From assembly GCA_001970955.1 (NCBI GenBank), contig MPUH01000340.1:1-64000 (forward strand): a stretch of DNA of 64,000 bases. Direction: 5' to 3'. The position numbers and the translations under genes were made by a program. Position 1 is the stretch's first letter; each line of letters begins with the position of its first letter. Shown here piece by piece: positions 17,906 to 29,000 of the stretch. This DNA comes from Stentor coeruleus (Eukaryota; Ciliophora; Heterotrichea; Heterotrichida; Stentoridae). The notes beneath the pieces are model-generated. The model did no database searches, was not told where the DNA came from, and worked only from the letters and a program-made list of their open reading frames with translations.

Positions 17906-20494
17906 CTATCTCCCTCCTCCACTCATAACAGTATCAATATACTCACTTACAGCTGGGTCATTAGCTTTCTGGGCAATCTCAGGCAGCATTTCAAAAATCT
18001 TCTCTTTCACCGCAACTTCCGCAGCTTTCATATAACTTTCAATATACTGCAACATAGTCAACTTATAATCAATCTCTGGAACTTTCAAAATTGCCATTTC
18101 AGCTAATTCCTTTTGTCCTTTTTCTATCAAAACATTAGCAAAAGCTTTAAACCCAATAGGTGGAGGTTTTTTCTGTTTCATCATATCCCCAATACCATTC
18201 CAATCACTATTCATAACTTTTACCCTAAGTCTTAAAAAACACATTTTTTTCTCAGTTATATTAAATTGTTTTGATAATTTTTCAGCACTTGATTCTTGAC
18301 CATGTTTTAATAATCTTATAATAGTATCACATATAGAACAATCAACAATCCCTCTATCCTGAGTTTCTTTTATTAATCTTTTTTGTTGAGTAATTAAAGT
18401 AATATGTTCTTTAGTCATAGCTTCATATAAAAGATCTTTATCATATTTCCCATATAAATCTTTAGCTGAAGTCAGATACTCGATTCTATTTTTCAATAAA
18501 TTAGATTTATAAGCTTTTTCTATAGCGAAATTCCCAGCATCTAAGAATCTTTTAAGGTCTTTAAAAGCGTTTTTTAATAGTTTCTCATCAACTTGTCGGG
18601 CGTAGTTCAAAAACATTTCCCTTGCGATTGGTTTTTGAAGGACTTTTTGTACTATATTATTCTCGCCTGGAACATAATCAGGACTTTCTGATGCTAAAGT
18701 GTCTTCTTCATGTATTCTCATTATAACCAAATATCTATATAAAAATTACATATCATCTGGATCACTACTTTCAATAGCTTTATCTAATGCTCTTTCATAT
18801 TCTTTCATATACAACAATAATGGGACTTTTCTAGATATCGCCGGTTCATTTTCTAATAATTTTATAGCAAGTTCACGTCTTCCATAATCTAAAGCTTTAC
18901 GAGCTATATCAGTATATTTAACACTTTTACATGAACTTAACTTCTGACATATTAATTCACACATTTGACTATCAGAATACTTCTGATCTATAAGTTTTAC
19001 ACATGCCCAATGCACATAAATCTCATCAACTCTTAATTTCCAAAGTTTTGATATTTGTATTGCCATATAATGATACCTAGATTCTAATAACCTTTTTATA
19101 ATAATCTCACCATTTGATTTTGTTAACATAAGTTGTCTATACGTTAAAGGTCTAGCAACTTTTTCTTTTCTTATATTGTTTAGAACTTTTAAATTCCTTA
19201 TAATTTCAACTAATTTGCTACTATCAAAAACCCCAGGTGGGAGGAAGGTTTTACCAAAAGCTGCAGCTTTTAATAGTTTTTCTTGTGATTCGATTTCAAA
19301 CTCAGCACTTGCAGCTTGTAAAAGTTTTTCAACAGCTTCTAATAATTGTTCGTTTTGTTGTAAACTTCTTATACTTTCCCCTGAACTTCCTGAGTTTTCT
19401 AAATACCCTTCATTTGCTGTAAGAAGTAAAGCTGGTGCTGAGAAACTGCCTATTGATAAAGTTATCTGTAAAGCTTCATCTACTTTTTCCCAGAACTCAG
19501 ATTTTTCTGTAGTAAAAACTCGCATGCCGTCGATTTCTGGAATACAAAAAACTCCTTCTTTTTTTTTATCGATATCCATACGAGCTGATGTGTTATCAGG
19601 ACCTAAGACGCTTATATAATCATTACAAACTGCACATACAGCATCAGTACCACACCATACTAATTGTTTTATGTCAGTTAAAGGGATGTCTGTGTCTATT
19701 CTTGTTAAGATTCTAGAAAAGTTAGATTCCAAGACAATTACTATAGACCCTTCAAGTAATAAAGCTAGAAATTCACCTGTTGCGCTTAGGGCTATGTTTT
19801 CAACACGGCTAATTTCTTCGTTTGCAAAAGGGATTTTACTGAAGAATTTCACTTCTTTAGATTCTTGGACTAGTATTAATCCACCATTAGCATCACCACA
19901 TATTATATCTAAATTCCCAGAAAACGAATGATTAGATGGGATTGCTTTAAAACATATCGGCCTACCACGTCTTTTATCAATTGTATTTATAACCTCAGGT
20001 TTACAGCTTGTAAAGTTCCTCACATAATAAAAAGTGTTGTCAGCAGTAAGGAAAATCAGCATGTTTTCAAAAACCTCACAATCTACAATCTCTTTTTCCT
20101 TAGCTACTGATTGACCAAATAATGGTAATGGGGTATTAACATTCTCACCATGTATATCAAGAAGTTTGATTTCCCCATCAGCAAATACTATAACTAATAT
20201 TTCATCATTAGTCCAACCCATTCCAACAAATTTTTTATTAAAATCCCATAAGAGTTTTCCTTTTAGTTTCCCTGCAGAGTTGTTTATTGTTAAGTATTCT
20301 CTAAACAATTGATTGTTTTTTGGAACACCCAATATTAAACTTTTTGGTTTCATTATCCTGGCGATTGGTCCTCCAAGTCTAGCTGCGGCAATATAAAAAT
20401 ACTCTAAAGCTAGATCTTGTTCCCATTTCATTTCATACAAATGGATCTGTCTGTAATAAACATCAGCAAGTTCAGTCCAGTTTAAAGTCGCCAT
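17906..20494 (-). CDS. VPS16: VPS16, HOPS/CORVET tethering subunit
   Basis: Joining exons across a 15-nt intron (18735-18749) gives 857 residues, close to animal VPS16 (about 840). The N-terminal half is a beta-propeller (LLWDFNKKFVGMGWTNDEIL, then ADGEIKLLDIHGE). The C-terminal half is alpha-solenoid, containing ESRYHYMAIQISKLW and MKEYERALDKAIESSDPDD, with IYLVIMRIHE after the junction. VPS16 is a core component of the complexes that tether endosomes and lysosomes and recruit VPS33. The last residues are Gly-rich. A 36-bp gap separates its start from the MORN gene end upstream. Confidence 0.93.
18735..18749 (-). other. 15-nt intron of VPS16
   Basis: Sense GTAATTTTTATATAG. Removal joins SSDPDD to IYLVIMRI, matching the conserved DLIYLVL segment of VPS16. 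Retention gives TAA. Confidence 0.95.
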
Positions 20495-20530
20495 TTATTA
20501 TATTTTTTTCACATATTAACATTATCAAGA

Positions 20531-21796
20531 TTATACATCAGGTTTGATTATTCTCCCATATCTCCAAATATCCCTACTTAATCTTCCATTTGAATACCAC
20601 GTAACCCCTTCTCCATGTTTTTTCCCATCCATCCAAGTACCTTCATATTTCCTCCCATCTTTCCATAATAATACCCCAAAACCTTGCATTTGACTTTCTT
20701 CCCATTCACCAAGATAGATTTTCCCATCAGTCCATGTGTATTTCCCGATCCCATGCATTTTATTAGTTTTCCATTGACCGAAATATTCAGCACCATCTGG
20801 CCATTTGTAAAGACCAACTCCTTCTTTAAGATTTCCTATAAAAAAACCTGTATAACTCGACCCTTCAGACCAATTGTTTACACCCCAACCTGTTTGGATA
20901 TCATTTTTCCATTCCCCAGTATAAGTATCCCCATCAGGCCAAGATAACTTTCCTATACCTTGTCTAACCCCAGAAATTATATCTCCAATATACATACTTC
21001 CATCTGGATATACAAGTTTTTGTTCTTTATTTGATTTTAATGGCTGTGAGCTTTTAACTTCAAAAACATGTTTCATTTCTAGATACTTTCCTTGTGTTTC
21101 TTGAAGCTTTTCTTCATTTCTTGGGGTTAGAGATACAGATCTCGGGCTGTTAAGGTCAATTGTTTTTTTGAACCAAAGCCATTTGTACCCATCTTTGACG
21201 TTTTCTTTCCATAGTATGATACCCAAACCTGAAATTTCACTATCTTTTCCTTTAGAATAATAGTTTTTCCATTTACCTTTGTAGACTTCTCCATCTGGAT
21301 ATGTGAATGTCCCGATACCAAATGGACGACCAAAAGACCAAAGACCATCATAACAAGCACCATCTTTCCATTTCATACTCCCTAGGCCATCTCTAAGATT
21401 ACCTCTCATTTCTCCTGAATAAACACCTCCGTTTTTATAAGTTTTCATACAGACTAATTCCCTGTATCCAACCATTCTTGTACTGTGTCCAACAAAATGC
21501 TTGACTTCTTCGCTATTAAAATAAACATAAACAGGTTTTAAGTTTCTTTGTAGGGTTAAATAACGACTTTTACATATTATCCTTCTGGCAAAAGCTTGGA
21601 TTTTTACTAACGATTTTATATGCGCTTTGTATTGATCATGATCTTGGAAATCGTTTTGGAAAAAAGTGTTCATGGTCTCTCGAAAACCATGATAGGTTAA
21701 GTAGTTATCCTAAATAGATATTACGTTGTTAAACTCACCTTCGAGCTTTACATCAGAATGATTGCAGTCACAAGCTTTGCAACTAATACTACCCAT
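20531..21796 (-). CDS. IQ and MORN-repeat protein
   Basis: 416 residues after removing a 15-nt intron at 21711-21725, which adds a 36-residue N-terminus starting MGSISCKACDC. That start fits N-myristoylation. An IQ-like motif (KIQAFARRIICKSR, about 60) could bind calmodulin or centrin. About nine MORN repeats of the YxGxWxxGxxxG type follow in two blocks (about 115-180 and 255-400) separated by a Ser-rich linker. MORN proteins bind phospholipids or organise cortical and basal-body structures. A membrane- or cortex-linked scaffold is the likely role (inference). Confidence 0.9.
21711..21725 (-). other. 15-nt intron of MORN gene
   Basis: Sense GTAATATCTATTTAG. Removal joins MGSISC...EGEFNN to DNYLTYHGFRETMN. 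Retention gives TAG. Confidence 0.9.
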
Positions 21797-21825
21797 TTCT
21801 ATATATAATTAATTAACTAACAGAC

Positions 21826-22554
21826 CTAATTCAATAAATAAGAACTCTGTGGTTTAAAAATCCTCTCCTGAACACCCTTATTCATATTCTGCACACCCAG
21901 ACTTTTATAATAAACTTTCCCAGAATTAGGTTCAGAAGGACTTGATACAATATCCACTGATTTATTCCCAATATAAACACTACTCGAATCACATGCATTT
22001 AATTTATCACTCTCATAACATTTACCAGTTTTCTTCTTACATATCCCTGAAGGTTTGCAATAAATAAATTTATTGAGTTTTTCATAGAAATTCTTATCCC
22101 GAAACTCATAATTAATAATCTTTGGCTCGAATTTCGGAGATGCACTAAAATGATAACCTTTACTTCTTTTGTTTTTTACAACAATCTTATGTAACTGAGC
22201 TTTAGGTTTATTATCAGGTTTATTGTATTGGAGATCTTTAGCTTTATGGTTTTTTATTATTAATTTAGAAGAACCAGAAACGGGTTTATAAGGCTGTGGT
22301 TCTTTAGGAGAGTTTTGTTTAAAAAAATCATTGACTGGAGTTTTGAGTATTTGGATTTTAGATTGTTGTTGACATACTGATTTAGATTCAAGAGATTCTT
22401 CGCTTGAAAAATCTTCAGGTTCTATAAACCGTACTGATCGATGATGTTTGAGTTTAGATTTAGATGGATCTTTTAGTATTGAATAGACTGAGTTGTTATG
22501 GCTTTTAGAGTCTATAGATTTAGATCGGCTTTTATCGTCGAAGTGCTTCTTCAT
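21826..22554 (-). CDS. Uncharacterised basic protein, 242 aa
   Basis: Rich in Lys and Ser, mostly predicted disordered. An N-terminal Ser/Lys tract includes KHHRSVRFIEPEDFSSEES, where the RSVRF motif resembles a PP1-docking RVxF site (inference). A short Cys-containing segment (SGICKKKTGKCYESDKLNAC) lies near residue 170. No known domain. It starts next to a 1.5-kb intergenic region and ends 30 bp upstream of the MORN gene on the same strand. Confidence 0.7.
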   Translation of the reverse strand: MKKHFDDKSRSKSIDSKSHNNSVYSILKDPSKSKLKHHRSVRFIEPEDFSSEESLESKSVCQQQSKIQILKTPVNDFFKQNSPKEPQPYKPVSGSSKLIIKNHKAKDLQYNKPDNKPKAQLHKIVVKNKRSKGYHFSASPKFEPKIINYEFRDKNFYEKLNKFIYCKPSGICKKKTGKCYESDKLNACDSSSVYIGNKSVDIVSSPSEPNSGKVYYKSLGVQNMNKGVQERIFKPQSSYLLN

Positions 22555-24033
22555 ATTTATAAGATATACTAATAGATTTTTTTTTGGATTGAGTGTTTTT
22601 AATGGAAGGAGGATTGCGTTCGGGGTTTTTTTTATAAATTTGTTAAGACTTTTGTTAGAATTTTGTATTTTGGGATTAGAAGATTAAGATTTTGGAAGTA
22701 GATAGGATTAGGAAGGAAATACTGTTGTGATTGTAGAAAGCATTTAGGATTGATAGAGTGGATGAATTTTGATGGTTGGAGATGGGATTTTGAGTTGGGA
22801 ATGTTTGAAAGAGATTTTTGTTTTTAGAAGAAAATAAGTGAGATTTGATAATTTGAGGTATATTTGATTGTTTAGTTTTAGGAATAGCTTGATTGAGGAT
22901 ATTGTTATAGGATAAACTTTTTAGGAATGAGATAAGGAATTTTGATTTTTTTGGTAATAAGGCTTAAAGTATTTATGTTTGATTTCCCATAGAATTTATT
23001 TGATCCTAAAAGAAAAAAATATAAATCAATTATACTATACCACATTAATTAAATGATTTTTTTTGGTTACTCTGTCGTTTTTCAGGATAGTATCTAAGAA
23101 TGAAAATCACTTTAAACATTTCTGATATGCTATTATAAAATTAAAGATAATTTCAATAGCAAAACAATTTTCGTAAAATTTTTCCCTCAACTCAAACTGC
23201 TACAACCCTACAATAAACTATGCCAAAATATAAAACTATACTTCGAAAACTGCCAAAAAAATTTAAAATTCCAAAGTCATTTGCCTCATAAGTCAAAAAT
23301 GTAAGGAATACAAAACTGAAAGTTATAAAATATAAAAAATACTCAAAAAATATGCGAATAAAAAACCAAAACTTTTTCATTAACACATACCTTTATAGGA
23401 TGAAAAATTTGTAAAACATGATGAGCAAGAAATAATAAAAATCAACAAAAAAATCAAAAATCTCATTAGGCAAATATACTACAAAAAATAAAGAAATCAG
23501 CAAGGTCCAAGCAACATTAAGGCGATAATCCTAATAATTCAAAAATAAACTAGATAAAAATTATAATCACAATTTTAGCTTTTACTACCCTTTTTTTAAA
23601 TTTCAGCAGGTAGTCTCAAAACAATTCTTACCCTCTCATACATGTTAATCTCATTATAACCCAAACTTAAAAGCAGATTCCACATTTTCTCCCAACTCAT
23701 CAAGCTTTTTTTTTTTCATATTTATCTGTAAATTATAATAAATCATATAATCACTCTCTCTTAATCCTTCAATTTCCCATAATAAAAATATCAACTAAAC
23801 TCCTAAAAGCACTTCTAACAAAATACATAAACTTTTCTAATAAATCTCATATTAAAAATTCAAAACCCAATCACCAAAGCAATTTTTTCCTTAAAAAAAC
23901 TCTACAAATCTTATCAAAATAACAATAAATTCTTCTAAACATCATTTTCTTTCAAAAACACATACTACTATTCCAAATCAACCTCACACCAGCCCTTTTC
24001 TCTTGCATTTTTCTAATAAACGGATAATAATAA
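22555..24033. other. 1.5-kb divergent intergenic region
   Basis: Left part (22560-22990) is C-poor and G/T-rich on the + strand. Right part (about 23580-24033) is G-poor and C-rich. The middle (23170-23540) has a few short open pieces in several frames but no recognisable protein. No repeat or RNA gene was identified. Confidence 0.6.
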
Positions 24034-24852
24034 ATGGTTATTGATAGCAAATCATTGTTACAGCTCCAAACAATCAAGCGTATTGGTATATGTGCATTAC
24101 TTCTCTTCATGATCCTAGCAATTATCCGTTTAGAAACAGGTAAAATACCATGGGAAATTGTTTTTATTCCAATGATACTATTTTTATTGTTAATCCCGGC
24201 AATGGCTCATGGGATTTTGGCTAATTCTTTTTTCCAAATGCAAGAATATGCTAAATTTATAACCTTATTTGCTGTTTATAATTTTGTTATAACATTTGTT
24301 GTGTTCTTTACATTACTTGCATTAAGATTAGAAAAAATAATTGATGCAAGTTGGATAAGTGTTTTTGTGCCAATATGGTATGGGCTTACTATTTATCTTG
24401 GATATAGTTGTTATATAATACCTGGTATGGTTGATAAATCAATTGGAATGTATAGACAGGCTATTATGTTGATTTTATGGTTTGTAGCTTTATTATTGAC
24501 AAGTATTTTTACTGTGTGCTATTTGGAGACTAGTTTCCCAACTCAACCTTGTATTGTCCTTTCACCTGTGATTATTCTTGGGTTTATTAACCTTATTGCT
24601 TGGGTGATTCCTGTTATTAAAATGAAAAGAAATCCTAATGCACCTAAGTTCAACCCTGTTGGTATTGAAATTCTTTGGATTAGCACAGTTATACCAACAA
24701 TTATGATAACTTTACTTAAAATTATGGTTAGTGATACAATACCAAGCTTTGTCCCTTTTTTACCAGCACTCAAAGTAGCAATTATAACTTTTGTACAACA
24801 GGAAAAACTTTATGCCTCAACTAAAAAAGAAGGTTATCAATATATTTCGTAG
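24034..24852 (+). CDS. TMEM185-like multi-pass membrane protein
   Basis: 272 residues with about seven hydrophobic helices (20-35, 40-62, 75-98, 108-130, 142-165, 173-195, 213-235). The segment TLLALRLEKIIDASWISVFVPIW resembles the LLALKLDG...WSW..VFxPLW core of the TMEM185 (Fragile-X-F) family, followed by a second similar two-helix module. The C-terminus is cytosolic-looking and basic. The biochemical function of that family is not established. The assignment rests on one motif, so it is moderate. Confidence 0.65.
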   Translation: MVIDSKSLLQLQTIKRIGICALLLFMILAIIRLETGKIPWEIVFIPMILFLLLIPAMAHGILANSFFQMQEYAKFITLFAVYNFVITFVVFFTLLALRLEKIIDASWISVFVPIWYGLTIYLGYSCYIIPGMVDKSIGMYRQAIMLILWFVALLLTSIFTVCYLETSFPTQPCIVLSPVIILGFINLIAWVIPVIKMKRNPNAPKFNPVGIEILWISTVIPTIMITLLKIMVSDTIPSFVPFLPALKVAIITFVQQEKLYASTKKEGYQYIS

Positions 24853-25413
24853 TTAGCTAAAAATCAATTAATTTGTTTAGTGAGTTTTACCACTTTTAAA
24901 TTGAGCCTTGCAATTTTATTGTAGGCTTGATGTAAATGAATACTTTTATATTATAAGAGGATAAATATGATTTGAAATTGTGTGATAAAAAATAAGATTT
25001 TTTTTTTTTATGTGATAGAGGGATTTTGAGTTTTGGAGTGAGGCTATTGAGAGATTTTTTGTTTTGGGTGAAAATAGGCTTTTAAATGCATAGAAGGAGT
25101 TTTCATAATTTTTATATTTATATTTGTATTCATATTAGCAAAATATAGGAAATTATGTATGAAAGTCTTATGATCATAGATATAAACACAATATTCAATA
25201 TACCAAAATGCGATACAACATCATATCATATAATTCAAATCACCCAAACATCATATAATTCAACCTAATAATATCGATAGAAATATTCAAACTATCTTTT
25301 TATAATTTAAAACAAAACCACCCCACACAAAAGCCATAACAAAAACCCCCATCCAAAAAACACATAAAATCTTCCTATAAGTCTTCAAATGAAAATTATC
25401 ACATCTTTATATT
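24853..25413. other. Intergenic
   Basis: 24950-25130 is C-poor and G/T-rich (3' flank of the membrane-protein gene). 25170-25413 is G-poor and A/C-rich (5' flank of the next gene). No coding signal. Confidence 0.6.
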
Positions 25414-26034
25414 ATGCACCTAATAGTAAGAAAAACCCCTTCCCCATTTCGAAGCACAAAAAACAAACCTCTAAGTTTTGCCCTGAGTATGCATTTTCGA
25501 ACACGCCCTGGTAAAATTTCTCCAATTCGTCTAAGGGCCCAAGGCCATAAACTAACTCATTCAGAATTATCTATAGAAAAACCAACAGAATCAATATCAA
25601 CAGCAGATTCATCACGACTCAAAAAGACATGCCCTGAATTAGAAAATATAAACATAATAAAAACCCCAACAACAGTTCATGATGAGCCTTTATGTTTAGA
25701 AAATCTTGATGAATATCTTAACATGTATTTTAACTGCAGAAATAATACTTTAGAATCAAAACCTGTAGTTTCAAAAGATATAAAATTATCTCATAGATAT
25801 ACTCTGACACAGAAAATGAAGAAAATCACCCCACAACGTAGTGAAACACCTGAAATTCCTACAAGGCCAGATAAAAAACCTCTTCAAATTGCAGAAAAAC
25901 TCCCTGCTATAGAAAAAAAACCTAAAAAAAGACTTAAAAAGTCCCAAAGCCCAAAGAATTATACTATAAATTTAAGGACTAAAAGCAATATTAGAGCCCA
26001 AAGTCCTTTGAGTATTATAAAAATTCGGTACTAA
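25414..26034 (+). CDS. Uncharacterised basic protein, 206 aa
   Basis: Low-complexity, Lys/Pro/Thr-rich with short basic clusters (for example KKRLKKSQSPK near 175) and a Ser/Thr-rich middle. No recognised domain or membrane segment. It ends 43 bp from the 3' end of the convergent BEACH gene. Several SP and TP pairs could be kinase targets. Probably real given the open frame and the typical G-poor upstream region. Confidence 0.68.
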   Translation: MHLIVRKTPSPFRSTKNKPLSFALSMHFRTRPGKISPIRLRAQGHKLTHSELSIEKPTESISTADSSRLKKTCPELENINIIKTPTTVHDEPLCLENLDEYLNMYFNCRNNTLESKPVVSKDIKLSHRYTLTQKMKKITPQRSETPEIPTRPDKKPLQIAEKLPAIEKKPKKRLKKSQSPKNYTINLRTKSNIRAQSPLSIIKIRY

Positions 26035-26077
26035 TTATTAATAATGTCAGATTTAACACTAATAATCGAACTTTTGA

Positions 26078-29000
26078 TTATGTCTTGCGGAATATATAAA
26101 CTCCAGTCATGTTTTTATCATTATTTCTGCATGAATACACATTTCTTTCATTATATGGAAGATAAAGGTCTTGGATTTCAGCAACTTTAACGATATATTC
26201 TTGAGATAAATTCGTTGGGTCTCTAATAATTATTTTTTTTTCATAAATTTCTATAGCCAAATCACCTATACAATTAAATTTCACTGATTTTGCTTGGGAT
26301 TGTGGAATTTTTAGGATATGTTCGGTATTGATATCATAATATTCAACTGATGATTGTGTGCAAATACCAATTATCCCTAATTCGCTAACACCCAGACTGA
26401 AAGCGTTGATAGAAATTTTCTTCAGGCAGAATGATGAACGAATATCATGAATAAGAACTTTTCCTTCTATTGAGCTAGATATTAATAATTGATAGCTGTC
26501 TATAACTTGTAAACACATAATAGGAGAACTATGCCCATAATAAGTCAACTCAGGGGCGAAAGTTCCAGTTGAGATTTCATTCCACGAAGCTATAGTCGAG
26601 TCTAAACTTGCAGAAAAAATAAAATCATTGGAGGAACAAACAGAACTCACTAAATTTGTATGAAACGATAAATTTATCACAAGTTTCCCTTTTAGTGTAT
26701 GTATCGACAAAGAATTCGAAGGATGCATTCCTGAAACTAAAAACCTTTGCCTATACAAAGCAAAAGTATTACTTGTATATTCAATATCCTTACTATAATA
26801 AAGTAATTCTCTAATTTCTTCCATTTTCAGCTTTGATTTATGTATCATATAATAACACTCTAATTCATTTTCTGTCCTCTGCATAAATTTCTCTTGTTTC
26901 GTACTATATTTTACCAAATACATATGATTTAAATTTCTTTTAATAACCAAAATTTTCATTGGCAAGACAAAAATTGCATGTGAAAAACCTTCTGAGTCTA
27001 TTGCCTTTGATTCTTTTACAAATTTAGCAGAATGGTCAAAACTAAAGCAATCAAGGATTTTTATGATAGGATTCTCATCTTTTTTAATATGTTTTTTATT
27101 GAAAATTTGGATTGGGACTTGACCGAAATGATAAGCTTGTTCTACAAGACCATCAAAATCTTTAGAGTTCATTTGGATGATACGATTGAAGGATTCTTCA
27201 TATGTGGTTTCAGAGTAAATATTTAAAGCTTCTTTTGCATGAATACCAAGTTGTTTGTAACCAAAAATTAAATCGATCCATAGATTAAGTTCTGAAGAAA
27301 CTTGTGGGGATTCAAGAATTAGTCGATGTTTTTTTAAGAAATCCCAATTAGATGAGGCCCATTTGGGATAGTCGACATGGATTATTGTTTTTTTGCTTTG
27401 AGTGCATCCGAAAGTTTGATTTGAGTAACTGTTAAGAGTGAATGGAAGATAAAATAATTCAGGGACTAGTTCTTTAACGTCACCATTCATTGATAAACAA
27501 GATTTCCAAGCTAACTCAAAAGAGAAGAAAAGCCTGTCTGCAACATCGAAAGTACCACCTTGAAGGTTTTTAGCTTGGGTTGTATATGGTTCTACTCTTA
27601 AGAGAAAATGAGTTACTATGCCTGAATTTGAATAATGAGAGCCGTAGTGGAATGGCTGCAATCCTGACTCGTACCACATTGTGAATTTTCTTTTGGCTTC
27701 GTTGCGCATTTCTTTAGTCTGTGCCCCAATCGGCCTATCCATATTCCTAAAAACTTTTTTCGTTTCATCAAGTTTCAACTCTTCACTCGAGTAATCACAA
27801 AGTACCCAAGGAAAAACCGGATACTGACTCAAATCATGCATAGACCTTCCAGCTATCCTATTAACCACCATCAAATACTCAAAATTTGTTATTTTCCCTT
27901 TTTTCCATTCATTAGTCAAATTTTCTAAATACCCCACAGTACTTTTAGCAAAATGTTTTGAAATGCCCCAATTTCTTAATTTCGCCACAGCATTTTCTTT
28001 ATGTGACTTTTCAAAGAAATTCAAAAAAAAAGATTTCCCTGAGTTCAAAACAATCTCAATAGCTGTATGTTTATGTATAAACCTCCTTTCAATAATCTCA
28101 GTAATTTCTGAAGGATACCATATATACCAAGCATATTTAGGTTTTTCTGTATATTTAAGTGCACTACCTGGGTATAAATTTGGAGGTTTCATACTTCCAG
28201 AGAATTTAACTTCCATAAAAGTATCTGTTATCTCATAATCCCCATAATAACTCCCTTGAATTTTTATAAGTTCTAAAGTCCCTTTACATAAATTTTTATC
28301 ATTAAATTTTGTATAAGCACTAGTCGAATAACTTATAAAACTCCCAAACGATTCCTGGTCTTTTATCGACATTTTAAAATCTTTACCTATTTTTTTTTTG
28401 TCTGGCAAATCTGATTTTAGTAATGCCCATCTATAGTATTTATCATAAACTTGTCTGATTTTTGTTTGACACGAACTGTTATTGACAACATGTTTTGTAC
28501 AGTGTAAACCGTTTAAATATTTGTTATAAATAAGTTGAAGTTTATAATTTTCACGAGTTTCTAATTCGTAGAGCCTTGTGAACCACGAGTTTTCTGTGAG
28601 TTCTGAGAAGATTTTTTTGAAGTTTTCTGAGTAGTTCGTCAGATCAGAAAAGTTTGGGGTGTTTCTTTTGGAGTGGGTTCCATAGAAATGAACACTTTTT
28701 GTATCAGAACCTCGAGCTGAACTTTTGTCTTTGCTTTGTTTAGAAACAATTTTGTCTAGAGATGCAGCACGTTCTTTTTGAAATGTACTTATAAGTCTTA
28801 AGTCTTCTTTTCCTTCACGTTTTTTTGTATAAGGAGTTTTTGCCCCAGGTTCTTCGACTTCAATAGTTGAACCAAGGTCGCATATATAAATTGGTGAACT
28901 GGATTCTATGATATAAGCATGATTTGTTGATATTGACACACTGTTTTCTTTTGCAATTTTTATTATACTCATAGCAAAGTCTTTAAACTCTTCTGAATAA

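Noticed and set aside
20578-21363. Other-frame readings within the MORN gene that look repetitive
   Set aside because: They are shadows of the MORN repeats; the true frame has the consensus Tyr-Gly-Trp spacing.
23192-23386. Hydrophobic 64-codon minus-strand frame, and a plus-strand MPKYKTILRKLPKKF piece from 23220
   Set aside because: The two overlap on opposite strands, neither resembles a known protein, and both are surrounded by stops. Too weak even for a relic call.
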